The position numbers were made by a program, and so were the translations under genes. The notes under the pieces were generated by a model. The model worked only from the letters and a program-made list of their open reading frames with translations. It was not told the origin of the DNA and did no database searches. Shown piece by piece: positions 54,898 through 63,943 of a stretch of DNA of 64,000 nucleotides. The DNA comes from Leptospiraceae bacterium (GTDB lineage: Bacteria; Spirochaetota; Leptospiria; Leptospirales; Leptospiraceae), in NCBI GenBank assembly GCA_024233835.1, contig JACKPC010000001.1, positions 806,001-870,000 of the forward strand, in the 5' to 3' direction. The stretch's first letter is position 1, and each line of letters begins with the position of its first letter.

Positions 54898-55227
54898 TCA
54901 AGTTTGTTCGAGGGTAGCTGTCATCGAACCCTTAGAATCTATCATCCTTGGATCCGGACCGTAATTGATGATTAGATCATGAACATGCTCGGCGTGTTCA
55001 AACTCTCCGCTAAAAACGATTGTTTTTTTTTCTGTATCGACCTGTAAAGCGTGCTTAAAAGCTTTTTCAACGGTCATTTGACAAACATCGACAAGCATAG
55101 TTATAACATAATCATAGGTATGAAAATCGTCATCCCAGAGGACTACATTCCAGGGTCCTCCGGTGTTGCGGCTTTTCACCTGTTCTTGAACTTCGATTTC
55201 TGCTATTGAAGCTGAACCCATACCCAT
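54898..55227 (-). CDS. clpS: ATP-dependent Clp protease adaptor ClpS
   Basis: A small adaptor that delivers N-degron substrates to ClpAP. PWNVVLWDDDFHTYDYVITML and the substrate-pocket residues in VEKAFKHALQVDTEKKTIVFSG are recognised, with VHDLIINYGPDPRM at the end. I use the ATG at 55227; TTG at 55251 would add eight residues and no clear ribosome-binding site favours it. No clpA gene is adjacent. A plsC-like gene precedes it. Confidence 0.9.
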   Translation of the reverse strand: MGMGSASIAEIEVQEQVKSRNTGGPWNVVLWDDDFHTYDYVITMLVDVCQMTVEKAFKHALQVDTEKKTIVFSGEFEHAEHVHDLIINYGPDPRMIDSKGSMTATLEQT

Positions 55228-55265
55228 AATCAGTGATTTATAGAAATTCAAGTAAGAAATGAACC

Positions 55266-56549
55266 TTACTCAATCATGTCATCCCCTACATCGTACGGAG
55301 CGATGATAGGTCGGGTCAGCTGCATCATTTCATCTAAAAGGGACTGTATATCTACTCTCAACCTTTCGAGCATAGTTTCCATGGCCTGCTTTCTATTTTC
55401 TTTGTACTGTGGATAGTATTCAGATAATTTAAAGTGATTGGCAAATTTTATATAGGCCTTTCTGGGGAGATGAGAAGCTTCTCCACCTATCGCTCTTGGT
55501 GTTTTGCCAAAAACATAGGATTCGTAGCGAGCTAACCATTCATAAAACCTTTCAGGTGAAGGATAAGAAATGAGGTAATCTCTTTTTATTACAATCATAT
55601 CAAAGGCTTTAATGGCTTCTCTCTTGGCCCATTCTAATTCCTGGGAATTGATTTTAGGTAACTTGGGATCCGGATAATTAATAGAAATCATTTCAATTAG
55701 AGCGAAAATTTGTCTGAGTTTGTGGATAGCATCCTCATCCTTTTTATAGTTTTTCATATTAAGTCTGTCTGCAATATTATCCAGAATTGCGTGTCGAACC
55801 CTTCCGATTCGGTAATTAAAATCATGCTGCCTCGGAGCGAGAATTTTATATTCGTGTTCTGCGTCCTCCAGAAGATAACGCCCTACTGTAAGAAAACGAC
55901 GCAGTATATTTTTATCCCAGTGCTTTATGGAGTATTTTCGTTCTATTCTGGAAATGGATTCATCCAGGTCCCTCAGAATTTCTTTTTCGGTAGCGTCTAC
56001 CACGTATTTAATAAAAGCCGGCAGAATGTTGATATCTGCACCTTTCTCTATTTTCCGGGCATCTTCTAAGGCCCAGAAACTAAGTTGGGCCAGGCCGGAT
56101 TGAAAGGGCATAAGGTTATCATTCTCTCCGCTGGTAGGTTCTCCTTCCGGGAAAAGAACCAGTTTTCCGCCTTTATCTGCCAGGGCCTGACGGGAGGCTT
56201 TCATGGAATCCCTGTCTGCGATACCTGCAATAACTGAAAAGGCACCAATATTTGAAATTACCTGACCGACAAGGCCGAAACCCCAGTCGAAAACCTGGCG
56301 AGAAGCCATATATTTAAATCTGGAACCCATAATATTCGAAAGCTGAAACACGATAGGTGGTTCGGCTGTCGTCGGGTGATTGGTGAAAAGTAAAACCCTT
56401 TCATCTTTATGGTTTCTGAGTAGTTTTTTATCTTCTTCGCTGATAACGATTTCGTTGATGTTGTGCATGGATTTCAGCAGGGTTGGAAAAAGTAATTCAG
56501 CGGTCCAGTTTAGTAATAGGTTCTGATTTGCAGGTATAAATGGTTTCAT
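55266..56549 (-). CDS. PlsC-type phospholipid acyltransferase
   Basis: A 427-residue acyltransferase. The catalytic motif reads LLFTNHPTTAEPPIV, so His is kept and the usual Asp of HX4D is Glu; the acyl-acceptor motif LVLFPEGEPTSGEN is canonical. The long C-terminal half (230-427) is helical and unassigned. Enzymes of this family acylate lysophospholipids or related lipids at the inner membrane. It lies just upstream of clpS with a 40-base gap. Confidence 0.82.
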   Translation of the reverse strand: MKPFIPANQNLLLNWTAELLFPTLLKSMHNINEIVISEEDKKLLRNHKDERVLLFTNHPTTAEPPIVFQLSNIMGSRFKYMASRQVFDWGFGLVGQVISNIGAFSVIAGIADRDSMKASRQALADKGGKLVLFPEGEPTSGENDNLMPFQSGLAQLSFWALEDARKIEKGADINILPAFIKYVVDATEKEILRDLDESISRIERKYSIKHWDKNILRRFLTVGRYLLEDAEHEYKILAPRQHDFNYRIGRVRHAILDNIADRLNMKNYKKDEDAIHKLRQIFALIEMISINYPDPKLPKINSQELEWAKREAIKAFDMIVIKRDYLISYPSPERFYEWLARYESYVFGKTPRAIGGEASHLPRKAYIKFANHFKLSEYYPQYKENRKQAMETMLERLRVDIQSLLDEMMQLTRPIIAPYDVGDDMIE

Positions 56550-56709
56550 ATTTTATTCCGTAATATTTACTCAATTTTGAGTAAAAACGCATCAGGTCAA
56601 ATAGTTTTTCCATCTCGATTTTGATTTATAAATTTTGATTGGAAAAAAGATAGTTTTTCTTGATTTGAGAGCTTGACGAATAAGCCCCCTCTTTTATTAT
56701 ACGAACAAC

Positions 56710-57738
56710 ATGGGCGAATCAGAATTCGAATACAGGCCCTCCCCTACAACCGGAAAATCCATTTTCAAACCAATCCAATGGATCCTTGCTATCAATATCC
56801 TGGTTTATTTCATCCAGATTTATACAAAGGAATCCGAGCTGGGTTTGAGTTATTTTGAAAGTTTTTTTGCTCTGAGGCCCAGGCTCTTTTTTTCCGGAAT
56901 GTACTGGCAGGTTTTTTCTTATGGCTTCCTGCATGCCAGTGGTGGGCTTTTTTCCTTTTTTCATATCTTTATGAATATGTATGCTTTTTATATTCTGGGT
57001 ATGCAAATCGAACCCCATATAGGACGCTTAAAGCTCTTCAGTCTCTACTTCCTGGCCCAGTTGGGAGGAGGACTCTTTATCATTCTTCATTCGGGTTTTG
57101 TGAACTATTTAGCTTCTTTATCTATTTTCGAGGAAGGAATGATTCAGAACGGATACTACCTTCAGGATGGAAGTTTTATAAACATCGACCTGATTCCTAC
57201 TGTAGGAGCCAGCGGGGCTGTATTTGGATTACTGGCTGTATTTGGATTTTTATATCCGCAGAAAGAAGTGTTTCTATTTTTTATTGGCATGAGAGCTAAA
57301 TATGCAGTGTTTGCGGCTATTGCTATCGGCGTTATTTTAGAAAAATTTTTTGATGTAAGGTTAAGCAATGCCGGACACCTCGGCGGAGCGCTTGTAGGAA
57401 TTGTTTTTTTTAAATTATTTGTTCGTAAAGAAGCCAGTTTTCTTACCAGGGAAGACCTTGATGAACTTTTAAAAGTAGCTATCGAAGAAAATATAAACTC
57501 CGGTCTTGAAGAAGATGGAATCGATAAGCAGATTCGTTATAATATGGTAATTGATAAACAGGTAAATGAACTTTCCTCTCGGGAGGAAAAAGAGAAATTT
57601 CTTGAAGTTTTACAGGTGGAAGATGCCAATATTTGTCCCCCTCCAACTTTTAGTGCAAAGGATGAATTTTGTATGAAGTGCGAGTGGTTTGCAAATTGTA
57701 AAATGAGAGAAATTAGGAATTTAACTGATAAAAAATAG
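56710..57738 (+). CDS. Rhomboid intramembrane serine protease with C-terminal Cys cluster
   Basis: A 342-residue rhomboid with six to seven membrane helices. The catalytic Ser168 is in TVGASGAVFGLLAV and His223 in SNAGHLGGALVG; HIFMNMYAFY is the oxyanion/Asn region. After the membrane core comes a 100-residue cytoplasmic tail that ends in four cysteines (C309, C321, C324, C330; CMKCEWFANC), which could bind metal or an iron-sulfur centre. A terminator follows the stop. Confidence 0.9.
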   Translation: MGESEFEYRPSPTTGKSIFKPIQWILAINILVYFIQIYTKESELGLSYFESFFALRPRLFFSGMYWQVFSYGFLHASGGLFSFFHIFMNMYAFYILGMQIEPHIGRLKLFSLYFLAQLGGGLFIILHSGFVNYLASLSIFEEGMIQNGYYLQDGSFINIDLIPTVGASGAVFGLLAVFGFLYPQKEVFLFFIGMRAKYAVFAAIAIGVILEKFFDVRLSNAGHLGGALVGIVFFKLFVRKEASFLTREDLDELLKVAIEENINSGLEEDGIDKQIRYNMVIDKQVNELSSREEKEKFLEVLQVEDANICPPPTFSAKDEFCMKCEWFANCKMREIRNLTDKK

Positions 57739-57739
57739 T

Positions 57740-57802
57740 GAAGCCCGGTTAATCTCATCAGCTATCTACTTCTTAGCTGAATACCGGGCTTCTTTATCTT
57801 TT
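57740..57802 (+). terminator. Rho-independent terminator of the rhomboid gene
   Basis: GAAGCCCGGT (57740-57749) pairs with ACCGGGCTTC (57783-57792) around an inner CAGCT/AGCTG stem, and TTTATCTTTT follows. Confidence 0.8.
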
Positions 57803-58023
57803 AGATATATGCCTGATTTTATTCGGCATCTCTCTTTTTGAAGAGTTTCAAAAACCATAAACTTGTTTTAGATTTATGCTCCCTATACCCTTCTCCTTTT
57901 CTTCTGTACATTAGACTCCCTGAGTTCGAGAGAGTTCCGATTTTTTTTAAAAAAATAGAATAAAGCTTCCAATTTTTTTCTTTTTTTTTTAGTTTTGTAT
58001 ATGAGTTTTTTCGGAGGAACTAT

Positions 58024-59352
58024 ATGAAAACAATCTCCCTGCTGATATTTAGTTTTTTTTTCTTTTTTAGCTGTGTGAATAAACAGGAAGAGAAAAAAAA
58101 AGAACAGAAAGAGAATTTGAAAACGGCTGCTGCAATTATCATTCATGATATTTATAGTACACCCTACAGTAAAGTTATTCCGGTTTCCGGAACCATGAGT
58201 TTTTCACCTACTACGGGAAGCAAGGGAAGTAAAACCTTTTCTTATAATCCCTCCTGCTCCGGTGTACCCGGGAATGAACAGTTTTATTTCTTTGAAAAAA
58301 AAGTAGAAGGCAGTAAAAACTTGTTAATCAACTTTATGGGAGGAGGAGCCTGTTGGGACGCAAAAAACTGTTTCGGAACCAATACGGTGACTTATTTTAA
58401 TCAGCTATCCAGATTAAATGAAGTAGTGATTAAATATTTTGCTTTTGGGGTATTTAATGATTCGCAGGCAGATAATCCTCTTCGCTCCTATAACAAAATT
58501 TTTATTCCTTATTGTACGGGCGATATACACTGGGGCTCAAATGATACGGAATATACCCATCCGAGTACCGGAGAAAAAATTACCTTAAAACACAGGGGCT
58601 TCGATAACTTCTTAGCTACCCTGGATTATATTATTAAAAATTATCCTTCTTCTAATATTGAAAAAATTGTAGTGATGGGTCAGAGTGCCGGAGGATACGG
58701 AGCTATATTTAATTATCCTTATATTCGAGAAAAATATAGTAACTCAAAGTTTTACCTTCTTTCCGATGCTTCTAATGGTGTAACATCAGCTTCTTTTAAC
58801 AAAAGTTACCTGGATAAATGGAATGCACTCAAGAATATTCCTGATTGGATTAGCGGTATAAATTCAACAACATTTACCAGTATCAGTATGGGAACTGTTT
58901 TTAAGAGTATTGCCGAAAACTATTCTTCTGACAGAATTTCTCAGTATACAACGATGTTTGATGGAAATCAGCGATATTTTTATAATGTAATGCTAACGAT
59001 TGATAGTGGTAAAGCCTATGAGGATACAAAAGCCATGTGGGGTTCGTCAGAGGGTATAAATGTTCCTGATTCCATTTCCTGTGATTGGAAGAGTAAAATG
59101 TTGAGTAATATTAACACGGCAAATGCGGCTATTTCCGACAATTATCGATATTATATTGCTCCCGGAGACGTACATACGATTACAACAGATGACACCATGT
59201 TTACGGTGAGTTCAGGTACTAATAACTCGGTTAAATTTACAGACTGGTTGAACGCAATGCTTACCGATAGTTCGGATTGGGTAAATACAAAGTGCAGTTC
59301 TTGCAATCCTCCCGCCAGTACGGAAAATAAACTTTCTGCTCTTTGTCCCTGA
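58024..59352 (+). CDS. Pectinacetylesterase/Notum-family hydrolase lipoprotein
   Basis: A 442-residue lipoprotein (signal with FFSC, Cys17) behind a strong GGAGG. The alpha/beta-hydrolase motifs are FMGGGACWDAKNC (oxyanion hole) and MGQSAGGYGAIFN (nucleophile Ser221); C-terminal Asp and His (APGDVHTITTDD) complete the triad. Family members remove acetyl or acyl groups from polysaccharide or protein. The substrate here is unknown. Cysteine pairs in the mature protein (NCF, KCSSCNPP) may form disulfides in the periplasm. Confidence 0.86.
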   Translation: MKTISLLIFSFFFFFSCVNKQEEKKKEQKENLKTAAAIIIHDIYSTPYSKVIPVSGTMSFSPTTGSKGSKTFSYNPSCSGVPGNEQFYFFEKKVEGSKNLLINFMGGGACWDAKNCFGTNTVTYFNQLSRLNEVVIKYFAFGVFNDSQADNPLRSYNKIFIPYCTGDIHWGSNDTEYTHPSTGEKITLKHRGFDNFLATLDYIIKNYPSSNIEKIVVMGQSAGGYGAIFNYPYIREKYSNSKFYLLSDASNGVTSASFNKSYLDKWNALKNIPDWISGINSTTFTSISMGTVFKSIAENYSSDRISQYTTMFDGNQRYFYNVMLTIDSGKAYEDTKAMWGSSEGINVPDSISCDWKSKMLSNINTANAAISDNYRYYIAPGDVHTITTDDTMFTVSSGTNNSVKFTDWLNAMLTDSSDWVNTKCSSCNPPASTENKLSALCP

Positions 59353-59354
59353 TT

Positions 59355-59882
59355 ATGGAAAAAGTAATTTTTTTAGATATAGACGGGGTTTTGCAACCTT
59401 TATGGTTCCAAAATCGATTTCAGCACGATCTCGAAGCCTTAAAAAAAACTTTTATAGAAGAGAGAGGAGTTGAGTTTTCCATAGTAGATAAATACGACCT
59501 GGGAGCGGTGAATTTTGACTGGTATGAAGAGTCTGTATCCTACCTGAAAAAGTTATGTGAAATCTGCGGAGCTGATATTGTTCTTTCTTCTATGTGGAGA
59601 GAAGGAAGAACTTTGAAAGAAATGCAACTTCTCTTTTCTTTACATAATTTGGATGTTTACTTAAAAGACTTTACAGAATACCTGGATGGCAAACGAGATT
59701 TGGAAATTCAAACTTATTTAGGGAAACATCCTGAGATTAAGTATTTTGTAATATTTGATGATGTTCTCTCTTATGGTTTAGGAGAAGCTTTTCCTGAAAA
59801 TTTCATTCATTGTAAAGGTTTCTTGAATGAGGAAAATTTTAAAAAAGCCGGGAAAATCCTTTCCTGCGAAGGGAAACTTTGA
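59355..59882 (+). CDS. HAD-domain protein
   Basis: The product begins EKVIFLDIDGVLQPLW, the HAD nucleophile motif (DxD), followed by IVLSSMWREGR (motif II, Ser) and YFVIFDDVLSYGLG (acidic motif IV). The spacing resembles the HAD group found as repair-type phosphatases (PF18143 style). I start at ATG 59355, two bases after the upstream stop, rather than at a TTG at 59343. The stop overlaps the permease start. Confidence 0.8.
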   Translation: MEKVIFLDIDGVLQPLWFQNRFQHDLEALKKTFIEERGVEFSIVDKYDLGAVNFDWYEESVSYLKKLCEICGADIVLSSMWREGRTLKEMQLLFSLHNLDVYLKDFTEYLDGKRDLEIQTYLGKHPEIKYFVIFDDVLSYGLGEAFPENFIHCKGFLNEENFKKAGKILSCEGKL

Positions 59883-61168
59883 AAGCAAAATTTGGATTAT
59901 TCACGGCTATCAGTATAGTCATTGCTAATATGGTTGGTACGGGGGTATTTACTACCCTTGGTTTTCAGGCAAATGATCTGGGAGACAGTTTTCCGATTCT
60001 TGCTCTATGGTTTATAGGAGGCTTCATTGCTCTTTGTGGAGCCTTAAGTTACGGGGAACTGGGGGCAGCTTTTCCCCGTTCGGGTGGAGAGTATAATTAT
60101 CTCGGTTCTATTTATCACCCGTCTCTGGGTTTTCTTGCCGGCTGGGTTTCAGCAACAGTAGGCTTTTCTGCCCCTATTGCTCTTGCTGCTATTGCCTTTG
60201 AAAGGTATTCTTTAAGTTCTTTTCCTTTCCTCAAAGGTGTACCACTTGCTATTTTAGCCCTTGTTCTAATCTCTTTAGTTCATGCCTTTCATAAGAATAT
60301 AGGTAAAAACTTTCAAAACATTTTTTTTGTTATCAAACTGTTACTAATTCTTCTTTTAATTATCCTCGGTTTAAATATAGAACCAACTTCTTCCTCTATA
60401 AAAGATAGTACATTTAATTATTCTAAAATTTTCAGCTCCTCTTTTGCTGTATCTCTTATTTATGTATCCTACGCCTATTCCGGATGGAATGCTTCTACCT
60501 ATCTTGCAGGAGAAATACGGGAGCCGGAAAAAAATGTTTTATTTTCTGTTTTGATAGGCACAGGACTTGTTATGCTTTTATATTTCTTATTGAATTACGC
60601 TTTTCTTTACCAGCTTTCAATTCCAGAAGTAAAAGGAAAAATAGAAATAGGTTTTTTATTTTCAGAGAAGTTATTCGGGGAGAAGGGAGGAAGGATTATG
60701 AGCATGATTATTTCTTTGCTTTTAATCTCTTCAATGAGTTCTCTTATTATGGTAGGCTCAAGAATTTTGAAAGTTATGGGGGAAGATTATCCTTCCTTTC
60801 GCTTATTAAGTAAAGAAAATGCGAGCGGTGCTCCTTATATTGCGATCCTACTTCAAGCTGTAATCGTCACCTTTTTGATTTTGAGTTCGAGTTTTGAAAA
60901 AGTATTGGCTTTTACTTCCTTTACCCTAACGGCTATCACGGTTCTTGCTGTTGCTGGAATATTCGTATTGAGGAAAAAAAATGTAGAATACCATTATCAT
61001 TATAGAACCAAATTCTTTCCCATTACTCCTCTTATTTTTATAGGGATGAATCTCTGGATGATGTTATATCTACTGATATATAAAACAGGTGAATCACTTG
61101 CCGGGCTTTTGCTTCTTCTCAGCGGTTTAGTTGTTTACTATTTTGTCAGAAATAAAAAAGATAAATAA
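59879..61168 (+). CDS. APC-family amino acid permease
   Basis: A 429-residue permease with about twelve membrane helices. Helix 1 carries SIVIANMVGTGVFTTLGF, the substrate-binding Gly-rich segment of APC transporters, and helix 6 has YVSYAYSGWNASTYLAGEIREPEKN. The start is TTG at 59879, overlapping the TGA stop of the HAD gene by 4 bases, so it is translationally coupled. Substrate not inferable. Confidence 0.9.
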   Translation: MKAKFGLFTAISIVIANMVGTGVFTTLGFQANDLGDSFPILALWFIGGFIALCGALSYGELGAAFPRSGGEYNYLGSIYHPSLGFLAGWVSATVGFSAPIALAAIAFERYSLSSFPFLKGVPLAILALVLISLVHAFHKNIGKNFQNIFFVIKLLLILLLIILGLNIEPTSSSIKDSTFNYSKIFSSSFAVSLIYVSYAYSGWNASTYLAGEIREPEKNVLFSVLIGTGLVMLLYFLLNYAFLYQLSIPEVKGKIEIGFLFSEKLFGEKGGRIMSMIISLLLISSMSSLIMVGSRILKVMGEDYPSFRLLSKENASGAPYIAILLQAVIVTFLILSSSFEKVLAFTSFTLTAITVLAVAGIFVLRKKNVEYHYHYRTKFFPITPLIFIGMNLWMMLYLLIYKTGESLAGLLLLLSGLVVYYFVRNKKDK

Positions 61169-61205
61169 TAAAAACCGGGAACTTATAATGCTGTTTGCAT
61201 TATTT

Positions 61206-62564
61206 TTACTTGGGAGAAAGTCCGATTTTATGCAGTTTTTCCTTAAATTTATGAGGTTCTATTTGTAATTCCTTGCAGACACCATTTAAAATATCAGTAT
61301 TATCTAAGATTCTTATAATAGAGCCTGTGTCTTTTAGCGTGTGAGTTAAAAATTCCATCTTTTCGTATTTCTCTTTTACAAATTGGCTTTGAAAATCTGA
61401 AAATAGATATGTTTTCAGATTCGTTTCATTCTTTAATATTTCAGAATAGGCTAATTTATCCTTATCGCTTTTTTCTTTCCTGTAACTATTTAGTGAATAG
61501 GAATATAGGCTATGATAACGATCTAATCCCGGAAGCCGAAATTTCTCATAACCCGTTCCGCGACAATGACTTTTTCCTTTATAAGAAGCAAAGCTTACAC
61601 CTGCATAGATGAGTTTAGATGCTTCAAACTGAACACAGAGAGATTTTGCAAGACCGGCTACATTCATAGAAGGATTTGGAAGAATAGGTATATTTAAATA
61701 AGCTGCGATTAACTGGTCGAGAGGATAGGACGAACAATAATAATAAATCGATCCGCAAAGTTTTTGAATTTGATAGTTTCCTCCGGGCCAGCTTAGTATC
61801 GGAGTATCACCCCGGTAAGAGTGAAAATGATAAAACGTTCCCCTTCCGGAATCCACAGAAAGTATCAGGTCGGGGCTAAGACCTTCAGATTGCAAAAAGC
61901 CCAGTGCTGTGTCGGAAGAAAATAAGTAGAATGAATCTCGGAATTTTTTTATAGTATCTAATTCTTCTTCGAGGATTGGAGATGCACCGACAAACACTAT
62001 AGTTTTATATTTCAGGTTAAGCTTATAAATAAATTTAGCCTGTGCATTTTTTAAAAAAATAAGAGAGTTTCGTAACCAGGTATTAGAAAAATGAGATATA
62101 GTTTTATCGGATGTTTTTGTGAAATTTACAGACTTTATAAATTCGGATAGTATTTCGGAATGATTGCGCTTGTAGTAGGCTTGTGAAAAAATTAAAAAAT
62201 TCTCAGAAATTTTATCACCTACTTTTATAAATGTTAGGCCGAGGGAAAATTTTAAAGCCAGCTTCTCGATTTCCAACTTTCTTCTTTGAACTTCTTTTAT
62301 TTCAAAGATTTCCGGAAGAGGCTCGAAGCAATAAAGCTTTCTTTTCTGTAATTTTTTACTCAGAAGCAGGGATTCAATGGGATAGGCAAGACCGAATCCA
62401 AAAAACAAGATAGAATAATCATTTTTGTCCAGATCGGGAAAAAAAGAAAGAGCCAGTCGTTCTGCCTCTTTTTTGGGATCAAAATTAGAGTAAAATAACT
62501 GGCCGTTTAGCGGATTTTTAAGATTGAAAAGATTGTTTTTGGTTGCAATCAGCTCGAAACGAAT
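61206..62564 (-). CDS. Maf/DUF115 motility-accessory glycosyltransferase family protein, probable AUU start
   Basis: The core VGASPILEEELDTIKKFRD and FSSDTALGFLQSEGLSPDLI, LSVDSGRGTFYHFH match the DUF115/MptE-like domain of Maf proteins, which modify flagellin with nonulosonic acids in other bacteria. The first canonical start in frame (TTG at 62408) cuts off conserved N-terminal sequence. Upstream the frame reads FELIATKNNLFNLKNPLNGQ and LFYSNFDPKKEAERLALSFF, typical for the family. It can only start at ATT 62564, which follows AGGAG by six bases; an in-frame TAG, the stop of the preceding gene, closes the frame above. Length would be 452 codons. Confidence 0.78.
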   Translation of the reverse strand: MRFELIATKNNLFNLKNPLNGQLFYSNFDPKKEAERLALSFFPDLDKNDYSILFFGFGLAYPIESLLLSKKLQKRKLYCFEPLPEIFEIKEVQRRKLEIEKLALKFSLGLTFIKVGDKISENFLIFSQAYYKRNHSEILSEFIKSVNFTKTSDKTISHFSNTWLRNSLIFLKNAQAKFIYKLNLKYKTIVFVGASPILEEELDTIKKFRDSFYLFSSDTALGFLQSEGLSPDLILSVDSGRGTFYHFHSYRGDTPILSWPGGNYQIQKLCGSIYYYCSSYPLDQLIAAYLNIPILPNPSMNVAGLAKSLCVQFEASKLIYAGVSFASYKGKSHCRGTGYEKFRLPGLDRYHSLYSYSLNSYRKEKSDKDKLAYSEILKNETNLKTYLFSDFQSQFVKEKYEKMEFLTHTLKDTGSIIRILDNTDILNGVCKELQIEPHKFKEKLHKIGLSPK

Positions 62565-62575
62565 AAAAAACTCCT
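62562..62575 (-). promoter_or_regulatory. Ribosome-binding site with ATT start codon
   Basis: AGGAG at 62575-62571, six T, then ATT at 62564-62562. The Shine-Dalgarno core and spacing are ideal and no ATG, GTG or TTG lies within range. It decides the start of the Maf/DUF115 gene. Confidence 0.65.
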
Positions 62576-63065
62576 ATTTCTTCTCGCTATACTCGCTTTC
62601 TTCGTCTTCAAAGCTATCATTGCTATCATCGAAGTCATCATCATCTGAATTGTCGTCATAATCAGAAAAATCATCGTCGTCATCTTCTTCTTTAGAAGAA
62701 AGAACTTTCGGAGGTTCTTCCTCGAGGATTTCCTCTTCATCACTATCACTTTCTTCGATTTCAGGAGCGGACGATTTGGCAAAGAGATTGTTGAATTCCG
62801 GATTTTTTTGCTCTTGCTTCTTTTTTACCTCTGCTAATTGCTTTCTTTGTTCTGAAGTAAAATAATCATATTGAACCATTTTCTCAGAAAGAGCATAAAG
62901 AGCCTGAACCGCAACTTTCTTGGGCTTTAATCCTTTCGGGATATCGATTTTATCAATTTTATCCAGAACTTCAAAACCGGCCACTGTTACTTCATACTTG
63001 TGATCCCTGGCGAGTTCTATTACACGTAATATATCGAAATCCTGATTGTGCTGGTTATTACTCAT
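62574..63065 (-). CDS. Acidic-tail protein, possibly RNA polymerase omega-like
   Basis: The first 70 residues (DILRVIELARDHKYEVTVAG, KKVAVQALYALSEKMVQY) recall the two helices of RpoZ/omega; a coiled segment and an extremely acidic tail (about 105-163, nearly all Asp, Glu and Ser) follow. The tail is low complexity. AAGGA precedes the ATG. The stop lies directly before, and in frame with, the ATT start of the Maf gene. The omega assignment is tentative; it could equally be a small unassigned regulator. Confidence 0.55.
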   Translation of the reverse strand: MSNNQHNQDFDILRVIELARDHKYEVTVAGFEVLDKIDKIDIPKGLKPKKVAVQALYALSEKMVQYDYFTSEQRKQLAEVKKKQEQKNPEFNNLFAKSSAPEIEESDSDEEEILEEEPPKVLSSKEEDDDDDFSDYDDNSDDDDFDDSNDSFEDEESEYSEKK

Positions 63066-63288
63066 TCCTTGTACTCCAGAAGGTTATTTGTGATTAAAAG
63101 ATAAAAATATAGAAGGTAGAAAAAAGAACTGTAAAAAGATAAAATCTGTATTTTGTTTGTACATCAGGGTAATCTTTAAGTAGTTTTCGCGTCCAATTTT
63201 CCATCATTGCTCAAACCTCAATTTCGTCAAGAGTATATTTATAATTTTGTTGACCGTAAAGGCTTAAAATTTTACCTATCTTAGCATT

Positions 63289-63302
63289 AGAGGAAAGCCA
63301 TT
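63289..63302 (+). promoter_or_regulatory. Ribosome-binding site with ATT start codon
   Basis: AGAGGA at 63289-63294, then AAGCC and ATT at 63300-63302. An in-frame TAG lies just upstream, and no ATG, GTG or TTG occurs before codon 34. It decides the start of the TlpA-like gene. Confidence 0.65.
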
Positions 63303-63890
63303 ATTTCGATTACAAAAAAAACTATACTTTTTCTTTCTTTCACATCTATTCTAAGTGCCTGTTTTACAAAAAAGCAGTCAAACTTCTATGTAGATAGTTT
63401 GGAAGGTAGGGATCTACAGGGAAAAACGATACATCTGGCAACTATACAGAAAGTAGATAGAATTGCTCTGAATGTATATTCTCCTACCTGTATCCCCTGT
63501 GTCAAAGAATTGCCGGCTCTCGATTATCTCCATAGGGAAATACAAAAGAACCAGAGAGGGCTTTTGTACCTTGTCGTAGATCCCTTCAATGTAACCGATC
63601 TGGAAGAAGGGACTGATTTTGAAAGAGCCTATACCGAAGCAGCAAAAGTGATGAAAGAAGAAGTTCAAAAAAGGAATATTCAAATCCCTGTCCTTATTAT
63701 GAAAAAGCCTTTTGAGGTAAAACCCGGTACCGGTCTCATTACCGGCACACCGGAAACTCTTCTTTTTGAGACAAGACCTTTAAATCTATATTACAACTTT
63801 GTAGGGCCAATTTCGGAAGCTATGGATATTCCCCAATTAGAAAAAGACACAAAGATCCTCTTTTTTAAGAAGGTTTTCGGGATATTCTAA
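63300..63890 (+). CDS. TlpA/ResA-like thioredoxin-fold lipoprotein, probable AUU start
   Basis: From ATT at 63300 the frame gives a complete lipoprotein signal: KKTILFFLSFTSILSAC (lipobox LSAC, Cys21). The thioredoxin-like domain has the redox motif VYSPTCIPCVKELPAL (CIPC, Cys64 and Cys67) and a later cis-Pro-like TGTPETLLF. Starting at the TTG at 63399 would remove the whole signal peptide and leave the fold without export. It probably acts as a membrane-anchored disulfide reductase, as in cytochrome maturation. secA follows after 53 bases. Confidence 0.8.
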   Translation: MISITKKTILFLSFTSILSACFTKKQSNFYVDSLEGRDLQGKTIHLATIQKVDRIALNVYSPTCIPCVKELPALDYLHREIQKNQRGLLYLVVDPFNVTDLEEGTDFERAYTEAAKVMKEEVQKRNIQIPVLIMKKPFEVKPGTGLITGTPETLLFETRPLNLYYNFVGPISEAMDIPQLEKDTKILFFKKVFGIF

Positions 63891-63943
63891 AATGTTATCA
63901 CCTCTACTTTATACTTAAAAATATTTAAACCTGGAACTCAAAT

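Noticed and set aside
62574..62782. Met/Arg-rich frame overlapping the acidic tail
   Set aside because: It is the by-product of reading the GAT/GAA-rich acidic tract in another frame.
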